Origin: Sparassis latifolia
Lineage: Eukaryota > Basidiomycota > Agaricomycetes > Polyporales > Sparassidaceae
Length of the DNA stretch: 64,000 nt
Assembly (NCBI GenBank): GCA_018466975.1
Contig: CM031560.1
Coordinates: 1,178,001-1,242,000, forward strand
Direction of reading: 5' to 3'
Each line of letters begins with the position of its first letter. The stretch's first letter is position 1. Made by a program: the position numbers and the translations under genes. Below are positions 1-13,994 of this stretch, in pieces. The notes below the pieces were generated by a model. The model did no database searches. It was not told the DNA's origin and saw nothing but the letters and a program-made list of their open reading frames with translations.

Positions 1-120
1 AGAGCCTCTGCTCCGGGATCATCTGACCGTGTTCTGCGTACACGGGTGCCCAAGAGTGCGACTCAAGTTCAGGAAGAGAAGGATATGGAGCTGGCTTATC
101 GAAGGGCTGTTGCGGAGTAG
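1..120 (+). CDS. 3' end of an unrecognised gene (cut by window edge)
   Basis: One frame is open from the left edge to a TAG at 118-120 and gives about 39 residues, ending KDMELAYRRAVAE. The peptide is charged and hydrophilic and looks like the tail of a protein whose body lies outside the window. It runs convergently towards TRM61, whose stop lies at 174-176, so only about 50 bp separate the two stops. No domain can be seen in this short piece, so no function is proposed. It could also be open by chance, but the distance to the next gene and the amino-acid composition suit a real terminus. Confidence 0.4.
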   Translation, partial: RASAPGSSDRVLRTRVPKSATQVQEEKDMELAYRRAVAE

Positions 121-173
121 ATGCGGCCATGGACGACAAAGTAGGATATACACACTTGCTAATCGTCCGTACC

Positions 174-2233
174 TTATGTAGTAATTATTGTGCCCGTGGC
201 TGGGGAAGCTTCCGCGTTCTCATTAATGAAGTCGTCAGCTGATGGGTAGGAACCACTATTACGAGTGATGCAAGAACCAACCTCAACGGACCGCGTTCCA
301 CCTGAAGTGCCAATTGGCTGGGACCCTGATGCTGCATTCTCAGCACTGACGGACGCGGGCAGGAGACAGGCGAAGGTGAGGTAGGAGGTATGCCCCCGCA
401 CTTCGGGAAACGCCTTCGACACGCTGATTTTCGTTGGAGGCGCCGTCTCCGCTAAGATGGACGCTTCGAGTAGCACATCGTGAGACACGGCTGGAACGAC
501 TTCTTCCTCCTTGAACACGACAGCGTCTCCCGCGATTGATTTGGTGTCTTTGGCATCATTTTCGTCGTCCGTCTTCGCTCTCTTCCCCGCGATCCCCCCC
601 TCCGCGTCGTCGACAGGCGCCTCCCCAGTGTCGTCCCCGCGCTTCCGCTTCCCGGATGCCGCCTCGCGGCGTGCGAGCGCCGCCCGAGAGCTCGCGATCT
701 GGCGCTGGCGCTTCTCCTCTCTTCGCGCCTCCGTTTTCTTCAGCTTCTCGCCAATCTCGCTTATCGGGGTCAGCGGCGGTACTGCATCGACCTGGTGCGG
801 GCGGATGAGCGTCTCGTACATGGTGATGTCTGCGTAGAACAAAACGAAGTGAGATCGCCGACTGTCGGACGTCCAGGAATAGGCGCACGCACCCGTGAAA
901 CCTGCATCGTTCAAGGCGCTCACTGTTCGGAGGACCTGTTCCATACATGGGCTAAAGCAGCATATTCGCGTTATGCGGTCCTTCTGGAGGGAACGTTGGT
1001 AATATAAGGGTAGATACAACAATTACTTTGAGTTATTGGTTGACAACGTACCCGCAATGCCGTTTTTGCATGTTCGACCGCCTCCCATGGCGCAGGTAAA
1101 TCAAGGAAGACTGAGGAAGGCCGCAAGATCAGTCTCAACAGCACTAGATCGTCGGTACTCCGAGCGTAGAGTGGCTCACCCGCGTCTACCGTGTTTTCAA
1201 CGGTGAAGCCATCCTTGCAAACATTACGGTGTGTGAGAGTGACAATATCTTCCATTCCATGGCGGCTAAATTCTTCCCTGGGAAAGGACGTAACAATTGT
1301 TCTTCAGTCGAGAAACTAGAGCAGCGGCGACTGTGGGCAAAAAAAAGCGCAGAAGACAAATATTCTCCACTCCATCAACGGAATACAAGGCATACATAGC
1401 GGATATGACTCATGTGGAGAGGCAACACAACGCACCTGGCTTTGGTGACCCGTGCCTCGTGGAACTCATATGACCACAGATGACCGCTGCTGCCTATCGT
1501 GCGAGCGACCGAGTGGGAGAAGGAACCCGAGCCAGTACCTATTGATTGGTGCGATAGTGGCACGCAGACCTCACGTTAATGGCGAGATGCGCGTTTTGGG
1601 CTGCTACATACCTGAAAAGAAAAGATTGAGGCGAAAGGAGACATGAGAGACCGATAAATCGTAAGATATCCCTAGAGAAACTGCCAACATAGTGTAAAAG
1701 AATCGCTGAAACAGCGCGTGATCAAGACTAGACCAGACTATGTGGAGCACAGACTCGTGAAGATACTGCGGGCTTGCACCCCACATGGACGCACAACGAG
1801 CGGAAATGCAGTACTGGATGTTATCTAAGATCACACGTACCAGCTTCAATGACGCGACTGCCGGGTCGTATGTTCAGCCATGAGACGATGAAGGCAATGT
1901 CAGCAAGATATAGGATCTGCGTGCGGTGTGGCAGGGCGAGCGTCCATAATTCGGGGGTAGGCCTGAGGACGTGTACGAAGCCCTTTCCGTTGCGTGAAGC
2001 GATTTTAGAGCCATATGGCACGCCGACCAGGTCTGTGTGTCGGTAAACACCAAATTTGCTGTTCAGTTCCTTTCCCGGTGTAATGACCAGGGGTTGGATC
2101 ACATCACGGGTCTGACGAGCAGAAAACGACTCAGATCAGATAATAAGGTAAAGGTACGGCGAAACAGGAGACTACTTGCGAGCCAGATAATTACGAGGTC
2201 GCCCTCTGCGATCTCGCGTGCTATAGACCACAT
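174..2233 (-). CDS. TRM61: tRNA (adenine-58-N1)-methyltransferase catalytic subunit
   Basis: Catalytic subunit of the nuclear Trm6-Trm61 complex, which makes m1A58 in the T-loop of tRNAs, including initiator tRNA. The N-terminus contains [15 protein letters not shown] and [20 protein letters not shown], followed by the SAM-binding loop [16 protein letters not shown], which is split by an intron. Later come the NVCKDGF and [15 protein letters not shown] motifs, then [26 protein letters not shown] and the C-terminal [18 protein letters not shown] basic, acidic-patched insert (about residues 290-380, containing GKRKRGDD and [11 protein letters not shown]) separates the last two and looks like a nuclear localisation region. 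The start at 2233 gives [18 protein letters not shown]; no earlier in-frame ATG is seen nearby. The first intron appears to use a GC donor (GCAAGT, about 2180) rather than GT. The gene is divergent from the PAS protein. Confidence 0.93.
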
Positions 2234-2951
2234 GTCTCGCGGAGTAGAGATACTCAAAGACGTGGATCTGGTAAGTGATCCGCAGACGAGTCAACATAAA
2301 ACAGCACAATTGATGGGGTTACAAACGTTGTTTCAGTACTCACGCAGGCACGATATGAGCTGAGTGAAAGCGCAGCCTCAGCCTGAGGTCGGTCCACGGC
2401 ACGGTGCCAAAGCGGTGCCAATCGCCAAATGGGGTGGGAAGATTTGTTATGGCCAATGGATCTGGGTGGACACAGGCGCCTGTGCCGTGGACGTGCCATA
2501 AATATAGTGTCCGCGCCCCCACGATGACTTCCCTCCGTCTTTTGCCTTTCCCCCTCTCTCTCGTCCGAAATATACACCTCGAAACCTTTTCTACTTTTCT
2601 ATCCAAAAATCGAGCTCGAATTCATCACCCTAAATTCTCCGTGGCACGCGCCGAGGCAACGACCGAAAACTTTGACAGCAATCTGTCCAATTTCTGTTCC
2701 CACTCAGGTCCCTGTGTATCGCCTCATGTTCCGTCCTGTCTCTCATTTTGTCCAACAGGTTCCCCCTCTGTGATACCCGCGGTCCTATTCCCAGCCATTC
2801 CTAGAATTCATATTTGTATCGGAATTCAGTTGGCGAGATTAGCGTACCCCGAATAACCTCTGTATCCTAGAGCGGCACACTCAGCGTGCGCTTCTGAAAT
2901 TGACTCGATTTTTCTTCCCCGACGACCCGTTCCACCACCACCTTCTCCGCC
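2234..2951. promoter_or_regulatory. Shared intergenic region between TRM61 and the PAS gene
   Basis: This 718-bp stretch separates two divergent start codons and must hold both promoters. A pyrimidine-rich tract lies at about 2530-2600 on the + strand, as is common upstream of basidiomycete transcription starts. I see no convincing TATA box and no coding sequence; the open frames here have no intron-compatible continuation. Confidence 0.5.
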
Positions 2952-4344
2952 ATGACTACATCAACTCCGAGCGCAGACCCGACCGCATGCTCGTTCAGTG
3001 CGTGGCGCCTGTTTATCCTTTGTGCCGTGATCTGATGTATGTGGATGTACCTATCATAGTCGGGATTGTGGATTTTACGGAAAAGGTGAAGGAACTACTA
3101 TTGATGCCCCAAATTTTGATACTGAATTTATGGTAGGCGAACTGGGTCTATTTGTCAGAGTCATCCTTCGACCTACTAGGTATGTGCACGCACCTTCTGA
3201 TGACCACTATGCGCGGTGCTGACCGAAGATAGGCTTTGAGCCTCATGAGCTCATCGGTACCTCCTCGCTGAATCTCGTTCACCCAGACGAATTCCCTCGG
3301 GTAAAGCATATGCACTACTCGACAATATCTCAAGATCAAGCAGCGGTGCTTGCATACTTGCGCATGAAACACAAAGACTCGGACAAAGGTTATATCCTTT
3401 GTGCTATTGTATGTGTCCATTTCCGGTGACGGCGTCAGTCGTACGGTTGAAACTTAACGCACATAGTCGCGTACCGTCTGCCAGAATGTGCTCGTAGGCA
3501 GTGTTTCCTTCGCCTCGCCCGGTCCCAAGGCCATGCACAATGCCTCCACTGCGCAGGAAATAACAATCATCACTCCCACCGCGAAGAACTTCGAGTTCAG
3601 GGTGAGTGCTCTTCCAGGGATCGTTTCCTACTAGAGTCGTCCGCTCACCGATTGAATAGCGGTGGAATGATCCGAATCCGATGCCTCCTGACTCTCCTGC
3701 ACATACCCCGTCTTCAGAAGCCTCAAGCCCTACCAGCAGTAGGTCGAGCACACCAGTCCGCGAGCACCGCCGTGCCTCGCCAATCCACTTCGATCCGTTA
3801 CCCGAGCAGTCCGTCCGAACTGCCCTCATTCTCGACAGGTTCTCCGTCAACTGCGGGATCCTGTACTGCACGAACGACAGCCTCTTGTCCACTACGAAGG
3901 CGATGGGCCGGAGCTTCTTCGACTTCGTCATGAAGAAGGACGAAGAGCTTGTACGGAGCTGGATCGATGTGATCAAGGGCTGGGGGGTCAACGAGCGCGG
4001 GCAGCCCAGCGATGGCGGGTTTGGCTACGGCAAGTTTACTGTCTGCGTGGAAGGGAGGGACTCGAGGTTTGTCCTTTTGTATCTAGCCGTCTGCGTGGTC
4101 GCCGCAGTACTAATACCGTGGAAATAGCGCCCGTCAACCGGAGGTTCCTCCTCCCGCGCGCCAACGCCGAGGCACCGTCGCCGCAACGCGTGAGACACAT
4201 ACGCGGGCTCACGGCGCACCGGCAGGACCATCGCGTCCACATCGCACTCGAGGGCGTGCAAAGCACGACGAACTAGTGGTTGACGCAATATTCTCTGCCC
4301 ACTCCGACGGTCTCATGGTCATCCTCCGAAAATCGGTGTTATAA
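2952..4344 (+). CDS. PAS-domain protein (soluble, probable sensor/signalling)
   Basis: Five or six exons join in frame. Exon 1 gives MTTSTPSADPTACSF; short exons follow (IGIVDFTEK, then ANWVYLSESSFDLLG), and then GFEPHELIGTSSLNLVHPDEF, which is a classic PAS core entry. Next come YLRMKHKDSDKGYILCAI and SRTVCQNVLVGSVSFA, the rest of the PAS beta-sheet. After a Ser/Pro linker a second PAS-like segment runs through TALILDRFSVNCGILYC and GRSFFDFVMKKDEELVRSW. The C-terminus is rich in Arg/Pro and ends VDAIFSAHSDGLMVILRKSVL. No GATA zinc finger, histidine kinase or other output domain is visible, so it resembles the white-collar PAS fold but is not WC-1 or WC-2 as judged here. The PAS ligand and partner are unknown. 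The splice joins are my own reading. Confidence 0.8.
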
Positions 4345-5317
4345 GACACATCGCCCATGTCCTCGCCGCTATCACCCCTGTGGCCGGGGTTGACGTCTCG
4401 CATCCAGGGACGACATAGAAGCTTCTCGACAACGTGGTGGTTGCCGAGCCTGCTGCTCTGTAGCGGCTGGTGATCGTCGTTCCCGCCTTCTCGTATACCC
4501 GCTCTCGATATGCTGTACCTCGTATCTGTCGCCTACGGTCCGCCATGTCTCTTTTGCTTTATCGCGTTCGCGTTCGTCGTTCCCATTTCTGTCCTTAGAC
4601 TGCATTCCCGCTGTTTCGCTGATGATATGACTGGCTCGGCTTGGGGTCGCGCTTTGCGTTTGGCTCCCATGTAGTGTGTATACTCTCATTTTTCATTTGT
4701 TAACGTGTGAGTGGTTGTTTTCCAAAGTGTATATTAGGTGGCATGCGAAATTTTCATTGACTAACCAGCCGCCCACGGAGCCGTCTCCGGTGGTGCGTAT
4801 CCCCGAGAATGCTTCAGACCACCCATCAGTTGCACACGCATGCAATAACGTGCTAGCCCCATGTGCATTGCCGCAGCAAATTTGCCATTGCCGTGTGCCA
4901 CTACCCATGGGCAGCTTCTCGGGCAATTCGGATCCCTCGCTTTTTTCGAATTCTCAGCTTGTGCCCATATGGCCACCTATTATTCGTTTTGTCGGAGAGT
5001 CAAGGGTGTACAGTAACCACTGATTGCGCTCAGTTCACCATAGCTTTTTTTCCTCGCATCGTCCCAGGATTGCTCACTGGCAAAGATGTCTTTTTGCCTC
5101 CTGGCTGCAGGTTTCTGGGTGACTATCAGTCTGTCACATGAACTTGATCAAGGCACAATTAAGCCCCAGCCCGGGGCCCATCCCAGCTGGAGATCGTTCG
5201 ACCATTTAGCAGGCGCAAATGTGCAGGATCTGATCTCGCTTTGCGCGCCCTTCCGAGGCGCACTGGACAAGGACCCCCGACAATTGGTGGAAATGCCTGA
5301 TCCTGAGGAGCCCAAAA
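4345..5317. other. Gene-free stretch
   Basis: This region follows the PAS stop and precedes the TGTCCG repeat array. Short frames are open on both strands, but none links to a neighbour through splice signals or shows a recognisable domain. It probably contains the 3' UTR of the PAS gene. Confidence 0.5.
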
Positions 5318-5520
5318 TGTCCGTTAGCAGAAGCCGATTTCTGGCCTGAAATGTCCGCGAAAAACCAGGCCTCCGGCCCTCGGAGGTCAAATTTGTCCGG
5401 GTTTTGGACCAGGCATCCGTTCATCACAGAAATGTCCGGGCTCCCAGATCAGGCCTCAGGAGGCTCCAATCTTGTCCGTATTCACGAATCAGGTCCGAGT
5501 CGGGAGGCTCCAAATTTCAG
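5318..5520. repeat. Degenerate ~40-bp tandem repeat array A (TGTCCG units)
   Basis: TGTCCG occurs at 5318, 5352, 5394, 5433 and 5473, giving spacings of 34, 42, 39 and 40 bp. Most units continue with 10-15 variable bases, then an (A)TCAGG or CCAGG core and a GGAGGCTCC or CCTCC-like end. The copies are strongly diverged in the spacer but keep the head motif. The array is not convincingly protein-coding because the unit length is not a multiple of three and the frames are interrupted. Confidence 0.6.
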
Positions 5521-5839
5521 AACCGCTTTCCGAGCTGCGAGAATGAAGGAATGAGCATGCTCCTTTGTGTAACACATTCTGTCTATTACTTGAGACAGAA
5601 TTCAAGGCTACTACGATAGTGACATCATAAGGTAAGCACCTTCTACTGTTCTTAGCGAGTTTCCATCTTCAGGAAGGCACTTATGTGAGGCTGCTGAGAT
5701 GTCAACTACAAACTTCGAAGCGGCGTGTCTGTGCGACCAGACAGCACCTAAAGAGCCTTTGAAGGCAGTAGTAAGTCCGAGCCCCCTTCTGCCCCGGTGC
5801 CGGCCTCATACGTAGATAGGTTCGGCCGGGGTCGAACTT

Positions 5840-6000
5840 TGTCCGGAGGGGGATCAGGCATCCATGATGTCCGGTACGTCTGTCCGTGAAAAACCTCAGG
5901 CCATCCACGGGTTGACCCCCTGATTTGTCCGTGAAAAATCAGGGATGGCGCTCTCAAAAGTCCAAAATTTGTCCGAAATCGGCTCAGGGATCCTCCCCAA
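5840..6000. repeat. Degenerate TGTCCG repeat array B
   Basis: A second cluster of the same motif lies about 360 bp after array A, with TGTCCG at 5840, 5868, 5881, 5926 and 5970. Units contain TGTCCGTGAAAAA followed by CTCAGG or TCAGG and a short TCC end, as in array A. The last spacings are 45 and 44 bp. The two clusters are probably parts of one older array or one inserted element. Confidence 0.55.
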
Positions 6001-6274
6001 TTGTCGGGGGTCCTACTGGACATTTGTGCAAATCCCATATTTCGAGCCGAGAGTCTTCGCGGCAGATGCCGACATTCCCAAACTGGGACTGGGACACACA
6101 GCTCGATCGCGGCACGTGCCGTGATCGCGTCGCCTCGACTCTTCGAATTTGGCGGCTGGAGGCGTTGACCGACCATGGCTGCTTGGTACTAGTAGCGGTA
6201 GAGGTGTATTTGGCAGGTCACAGGAGGCCAAGTTTAAGTGGGTGAAGTGGACAGTAAGTGGGCTGCAAGGCTGC

Positions 6275-6975
6275 TACTATCCTAGGCACAGTTCTGCAAA
6301 GTGCGCATCAATATGCAAAATGCGAATATCTCGTCCAATTCTCAAAAATATTTTAATGGGTTTGGTTAGTAGTTGTATAGACACTATCTAAACATGTTTC
6401 AACCCTGTGTATGATAATTTGTTGATGTAGAAACAAATAGAAGAGCGATTGCATGGTTTTGCACCCCAATGTAAGTGCCGGAAATACAGCTGATATGGAG
6501 ATCCTTCCTGCAGTACTCATCCTAAAATTTTGCCACCCATAATATAAGCCTTTCTAACATGGAGCTACCTTCAGAGTGACCCCGATTGACGCCATGCGAA
6601 GTTGTTCTTGCTCTATGCTATGTTGCGAGAAAGACGCGTTACATCCATCCGCCACAGCGTGATGAAATTCAGACTCCGTCGCCCAAAGCGGCTTTGCTGT
6701 GCACACCGCTCTGCGTTGACCGAGCCATCAAATTTGCCGGGCATGCCGAAGGGCGCTCATCGTGACAGATTTTGCATTACCCTGCGCACTTGCACTCTCG
6801 TCACCGGAAGGTTTCCGAGAACATAAGTTCTGGGAATTTTAACATGCTACTTTGATAACCTTGTAGAGGGGACATTATTGTACATAGACTGCATATTTCA
6901 AGGTATTTCATGAAGTTGTCAGGGCGCTATGAGCAGCACACTGAAAGAGTTTGCAGAACTGTGCCTAGGATAGTA
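6275..6975. mobile_element. Non-autonomous Tc1/mariner-like element (~0.7 kb)
   Basis: A 26-bp sequence at 6275-6300 (TACTATCCTAGGCACAGTTC and 6 more bases) is repeated perfectly and inverted at 6950-6975. The outermost TA at each end fits the TA target-site duplication of Tc1/mariner transposons, so the element proper would be 6277-6973. Inside there is no frame longer than about 75 codons and nothing resembling a DDE transposase, so it would have to be mobilised in trans. It is AT-richer than its flanks. Family assignment rests only on the TA ends and the inverted repeats. Confidence 0.72.
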
Positions 6976-7311
6976 CTTATTAGACTCCGAGCCGGAGGAT
7001 GCGTCCGACGTTGAAGATCCGCCATGGGCCGGCGTATCTGGGCGATTGGTGTTCCGATCCACCCTATCTCGCTTGAATGCCGCGGTGTGTACGGGAGCAT
7101 GGGTATGTCTTGGCGGCACGCAGACTGTCGCTTTCGCGTGCCAGTGCGTACTGCAGACTGTGCTGATTTCGTCTGCAAATTCCTGGCGCACATTCTAGAT
7201 CATATTAACTCCTACGTTTAATATACATGCCTACATTCAATCTTACACAAGAAAGATAAATACTGCATCTGAACGAGTCTGCATGCGAGAAAGAAGCAAG
7301 AACACCCAAAT
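6976..7311. other. Gene-free stretch after the transposon
   Basis: The region holds the 3' side of the 7-TM gene (minus strand). No frame with coding character or known motif was seen. Confidence 0.45.
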
Positions 7312-8705
7312 TCACACACCGTCCAGCGGCGCAGCGGGCGGCTTCACGTTCAAGTTCAGATCCGCGTCGACATTCTCATCTGGCCTGAGATTTGTATACT
7401 TGCCGCGGAAGGTTGAGTTGCTGCTCGCCATGCGCAAGTCTACCCGGTCGAGAGGCACCGTCTGCGTGGGCTCCGAAGTGTCCGTGTCCGACACGCCCGG
7501 GCGGAAGTGTGGCTTCGTGAGCGTGCGCTTCGTCATCCGCGAGTGCACATCGTTGGTCGTCATTTCCAGGCCGGCCAAGACGAGGATCAGCGTCGGCGTG
7601 ATGCCCTACCAGCGCCAGCACACAATAGATATATCAGAGAGCGAGTGCGCGGAGCAAGGTGAAGGCACGCACCGTCAGCTGGCCGATGGGATCATATACA
7701 ATGTAGAAAGCGTTCAAGTTGAGGAAGTAGAGCGAGATCTCGCAGATGAGCGCAACGGAGTAGATCATGCCGGATTCGATGACCATCACGAGCACGCGCC
7801 AATAGCGGAAGCTGGACGTGCCCCCGCTCAGGTTCAGCATATACCTAAAGGCGCATCAGCGCCTCAGCGCCCTGCGCGTCATCAGACTTCAATTAGGAGG
7901 ACGGACGCACCATGCGCGGACAGCGATGAGGCAGGTAACGATGACATTTGTGACAAGGGACAAGCTGAAGAGGGCGCCGTTCCAGATCTTAAGTTCTGGG
8001 GAGAAGGCGCTGTGCAAGTCTGTCCCGCGAGCGAAGAATACCGTCTGTGCAAAACCGCAGGCTGAAACAAAAAAATACATTGACTGCTGATTTTAACTCT
8101 GAAATAAAACAAAACGCACTAGCGGAAGCAATTACCAAAAGGATTGGAATGATGCACATTCTCCATTCTCGGGTCCAGATGAGATAACAGCGCCATACCT
8201 GGCGAGTGTCAGAATCAACAAGGGTATTTCTGACACCATCATCATACTTACGACGACACCATCGCCTACAATTGACTACCTCTGTGTAAGCGTGAATTCA
8301 TCCTTTGAAGGGGAACACGGACTTACATTGACGGTGTGCAAGCCCACCTTGGCCACGTTGGCAGGAATGGAGACGTCAGAGAAAAAAGCCGACGGACCCC
8401 CTGGCTGGTCTGGAAGCACGATGAAGCCCATGATGAGTCTGTAAAAGCCCAGCGAGACATGCGCGGTGGAAAAGCAGAACATTGCTGTTGCAATAACCAC
8501 GAGAGGCTTGTTGACTTTTGGACTCCGCCGACGGATTGTGAGGATGCAGATGCATGACCAGAACAGCACAAAGTTCATGCCTAATATTCGAGGCGATGTG
8601 TAAGGGGAGAGTTGTGGAATAACTCGAATACTTACCATAAAACAGAGTCTCCAGCCAGATTGCGGAGAGGTACGCCCTCGCGAGCGACATCTGGCCACCA
8701 GCCAT
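7312..8705 (-). CDS. Basidiomycete seven-transmembrane orphan protein
   Basis: Exons read in order give MAGGQMSLARAYLSAIWLET, then INFVLFWSCICILTIRRRSP, KPLVVIATAMFCFSTAHVSL and the YRLIMGFIVLPDQPGG loop. Next come a WRCYLIWTREWRMCIIPILL helix, ALFSLSLVTNVIVTCLIAVR, then YWRVLVMVIESGMIYSVALI and LYFLNLNAFYIVYDPIGQL. The tail is hydrophilic (SVSDTDTSEPTQTV on the coding strand reads as DTDTSEPTQTVPLDRVDL). About seven hydrophobic helices with an extracellular loop rich in Pro/Gly and a cytosolic tail match a large family of uncharacterised plasma-membrane proteins expanded in mushrooms. No receptor ligand is known to me. The ATG at 8705 is preferred because it begins just before helix 1. Divergent from the RecQ helicase. 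Confidence 0.8.
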
Positions 8706-9152
8706 GGTCACCGTTAACGGTAGATGCAGGAGTAGGCAACAGCAAAGGGTTGTCCAACTTATATGTTTGCAACACAACGGCGTGCAGGCGGATCCGATCT
8801 TGAAAGCCTGTGCATGATGTGATCAAGAAATTCTCTCCGGACTTGGTTAAGAAATCGAATCCGTGGAGCTCCCTCGTGGTCAATGGTGAACCATAACAAT
8901 GAGCGGTTCATTCTATGAAGAGATGCCATCTTTTCTCTATCAGATGCTGTCATTGGTGGTTTGGGATCAGTTCGTTATCACAGCGCCACGCCCGGACACG
9001 TTGCTAAAGTAGACCGAGTAAATTTAGCTCACTACCGTGGCCGATTGGGCTTGCCACGCCGGTGTCACGTGCCACGATCGCGTCGCGTTTTGTCGCGTGG
9101 CATGAGACGCGAATTCCCCGCCTTTTATGTCTTGGTTGCATATCCTTTCTCG
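8706..9152. promoter_or_regulatory. Shared promoter region, 7-TM gene / RecQ helicase
   Basis: This 447-bp region lies between two divergent start codons. It contains CACGTG-like and CGCG-rich sequence at 9065-9110 (GTCACGTGCC, GATCGCGTCGCG), close to the helicase start. No coding frame fits. Confidence 0.45.
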
Positions 9153-13389
<4,237 letters not shown>

Positions 13390-13994
13390 TTTAATATCTT
13401 GCAATGGATATTGTAGGAGCTGTATAAACCCATGTTATTCAAGTAGATCACCGCTCTGCTGAACTTTACACAACGCGGGGCTGTGGGAGTAAGCATGGTA
13501 TATGATGGTGGTGGTGGAGAGATCGATCTAGAGCGCAGATTGATAAACAAGGCAGTTATAGTAGTCAATACAATCAACTGCAAGTCTCAAGAAAACCCAA
13601 ACCCTTAGGCACTCGGTCATGACATGCTTTCAAACTTTGTTGCCATTAGTGATTCTCCGCACCAGTAATGTGTATAACAATGAAGTGCAATCTGCAGCTG
13701 ACTAGTCACTGTCGTTGGCTGTGTAGTGATGGCAGGGACGTTGACAGGGCCGTGCCTTGCCAGTGCAGGCTCCGGGCTGCTTGAACCGTGACTCGGACGC
13801 ACGTGCGACCGCCAATGTACCATTCAAGGTCAATGGTGGGAGGAATCTGTCGAAATTGTTCGTATAGTAAAGGTTTGGCAATAGACTATGGTGGACTGCC
13901 TTTGCATAGCCCCAACGCTGACGCAAAGCTCGAGACTTTATATGTGCTATTTTGTGCTATCCGAGTCGTCATCTTCCCAACTGTGTGAGCCATA
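13390..13994. other. Gene-free stretch
   Basis: The region lies between the helicase stop and the DUF6535 start. It holds the helicase 3' UTR and the next promoter. A GGTGGTGGTGGAG run occurs at about 13508. No coding frame was supported. Confidence 0.45.

Noticed and set aside
511..837. Open frame of 108 codons on the + strand over TRM61
   Set aside because: It is the antisense shadow of the TRM61 C-terminal exon, whose protein is clearly conserved.
2404..2856. 150-codon open frame between TRM61 and the PAS gene
   Set aside because: No domain, no splice continuation, and it covers the shared promoter of two divergent genes.
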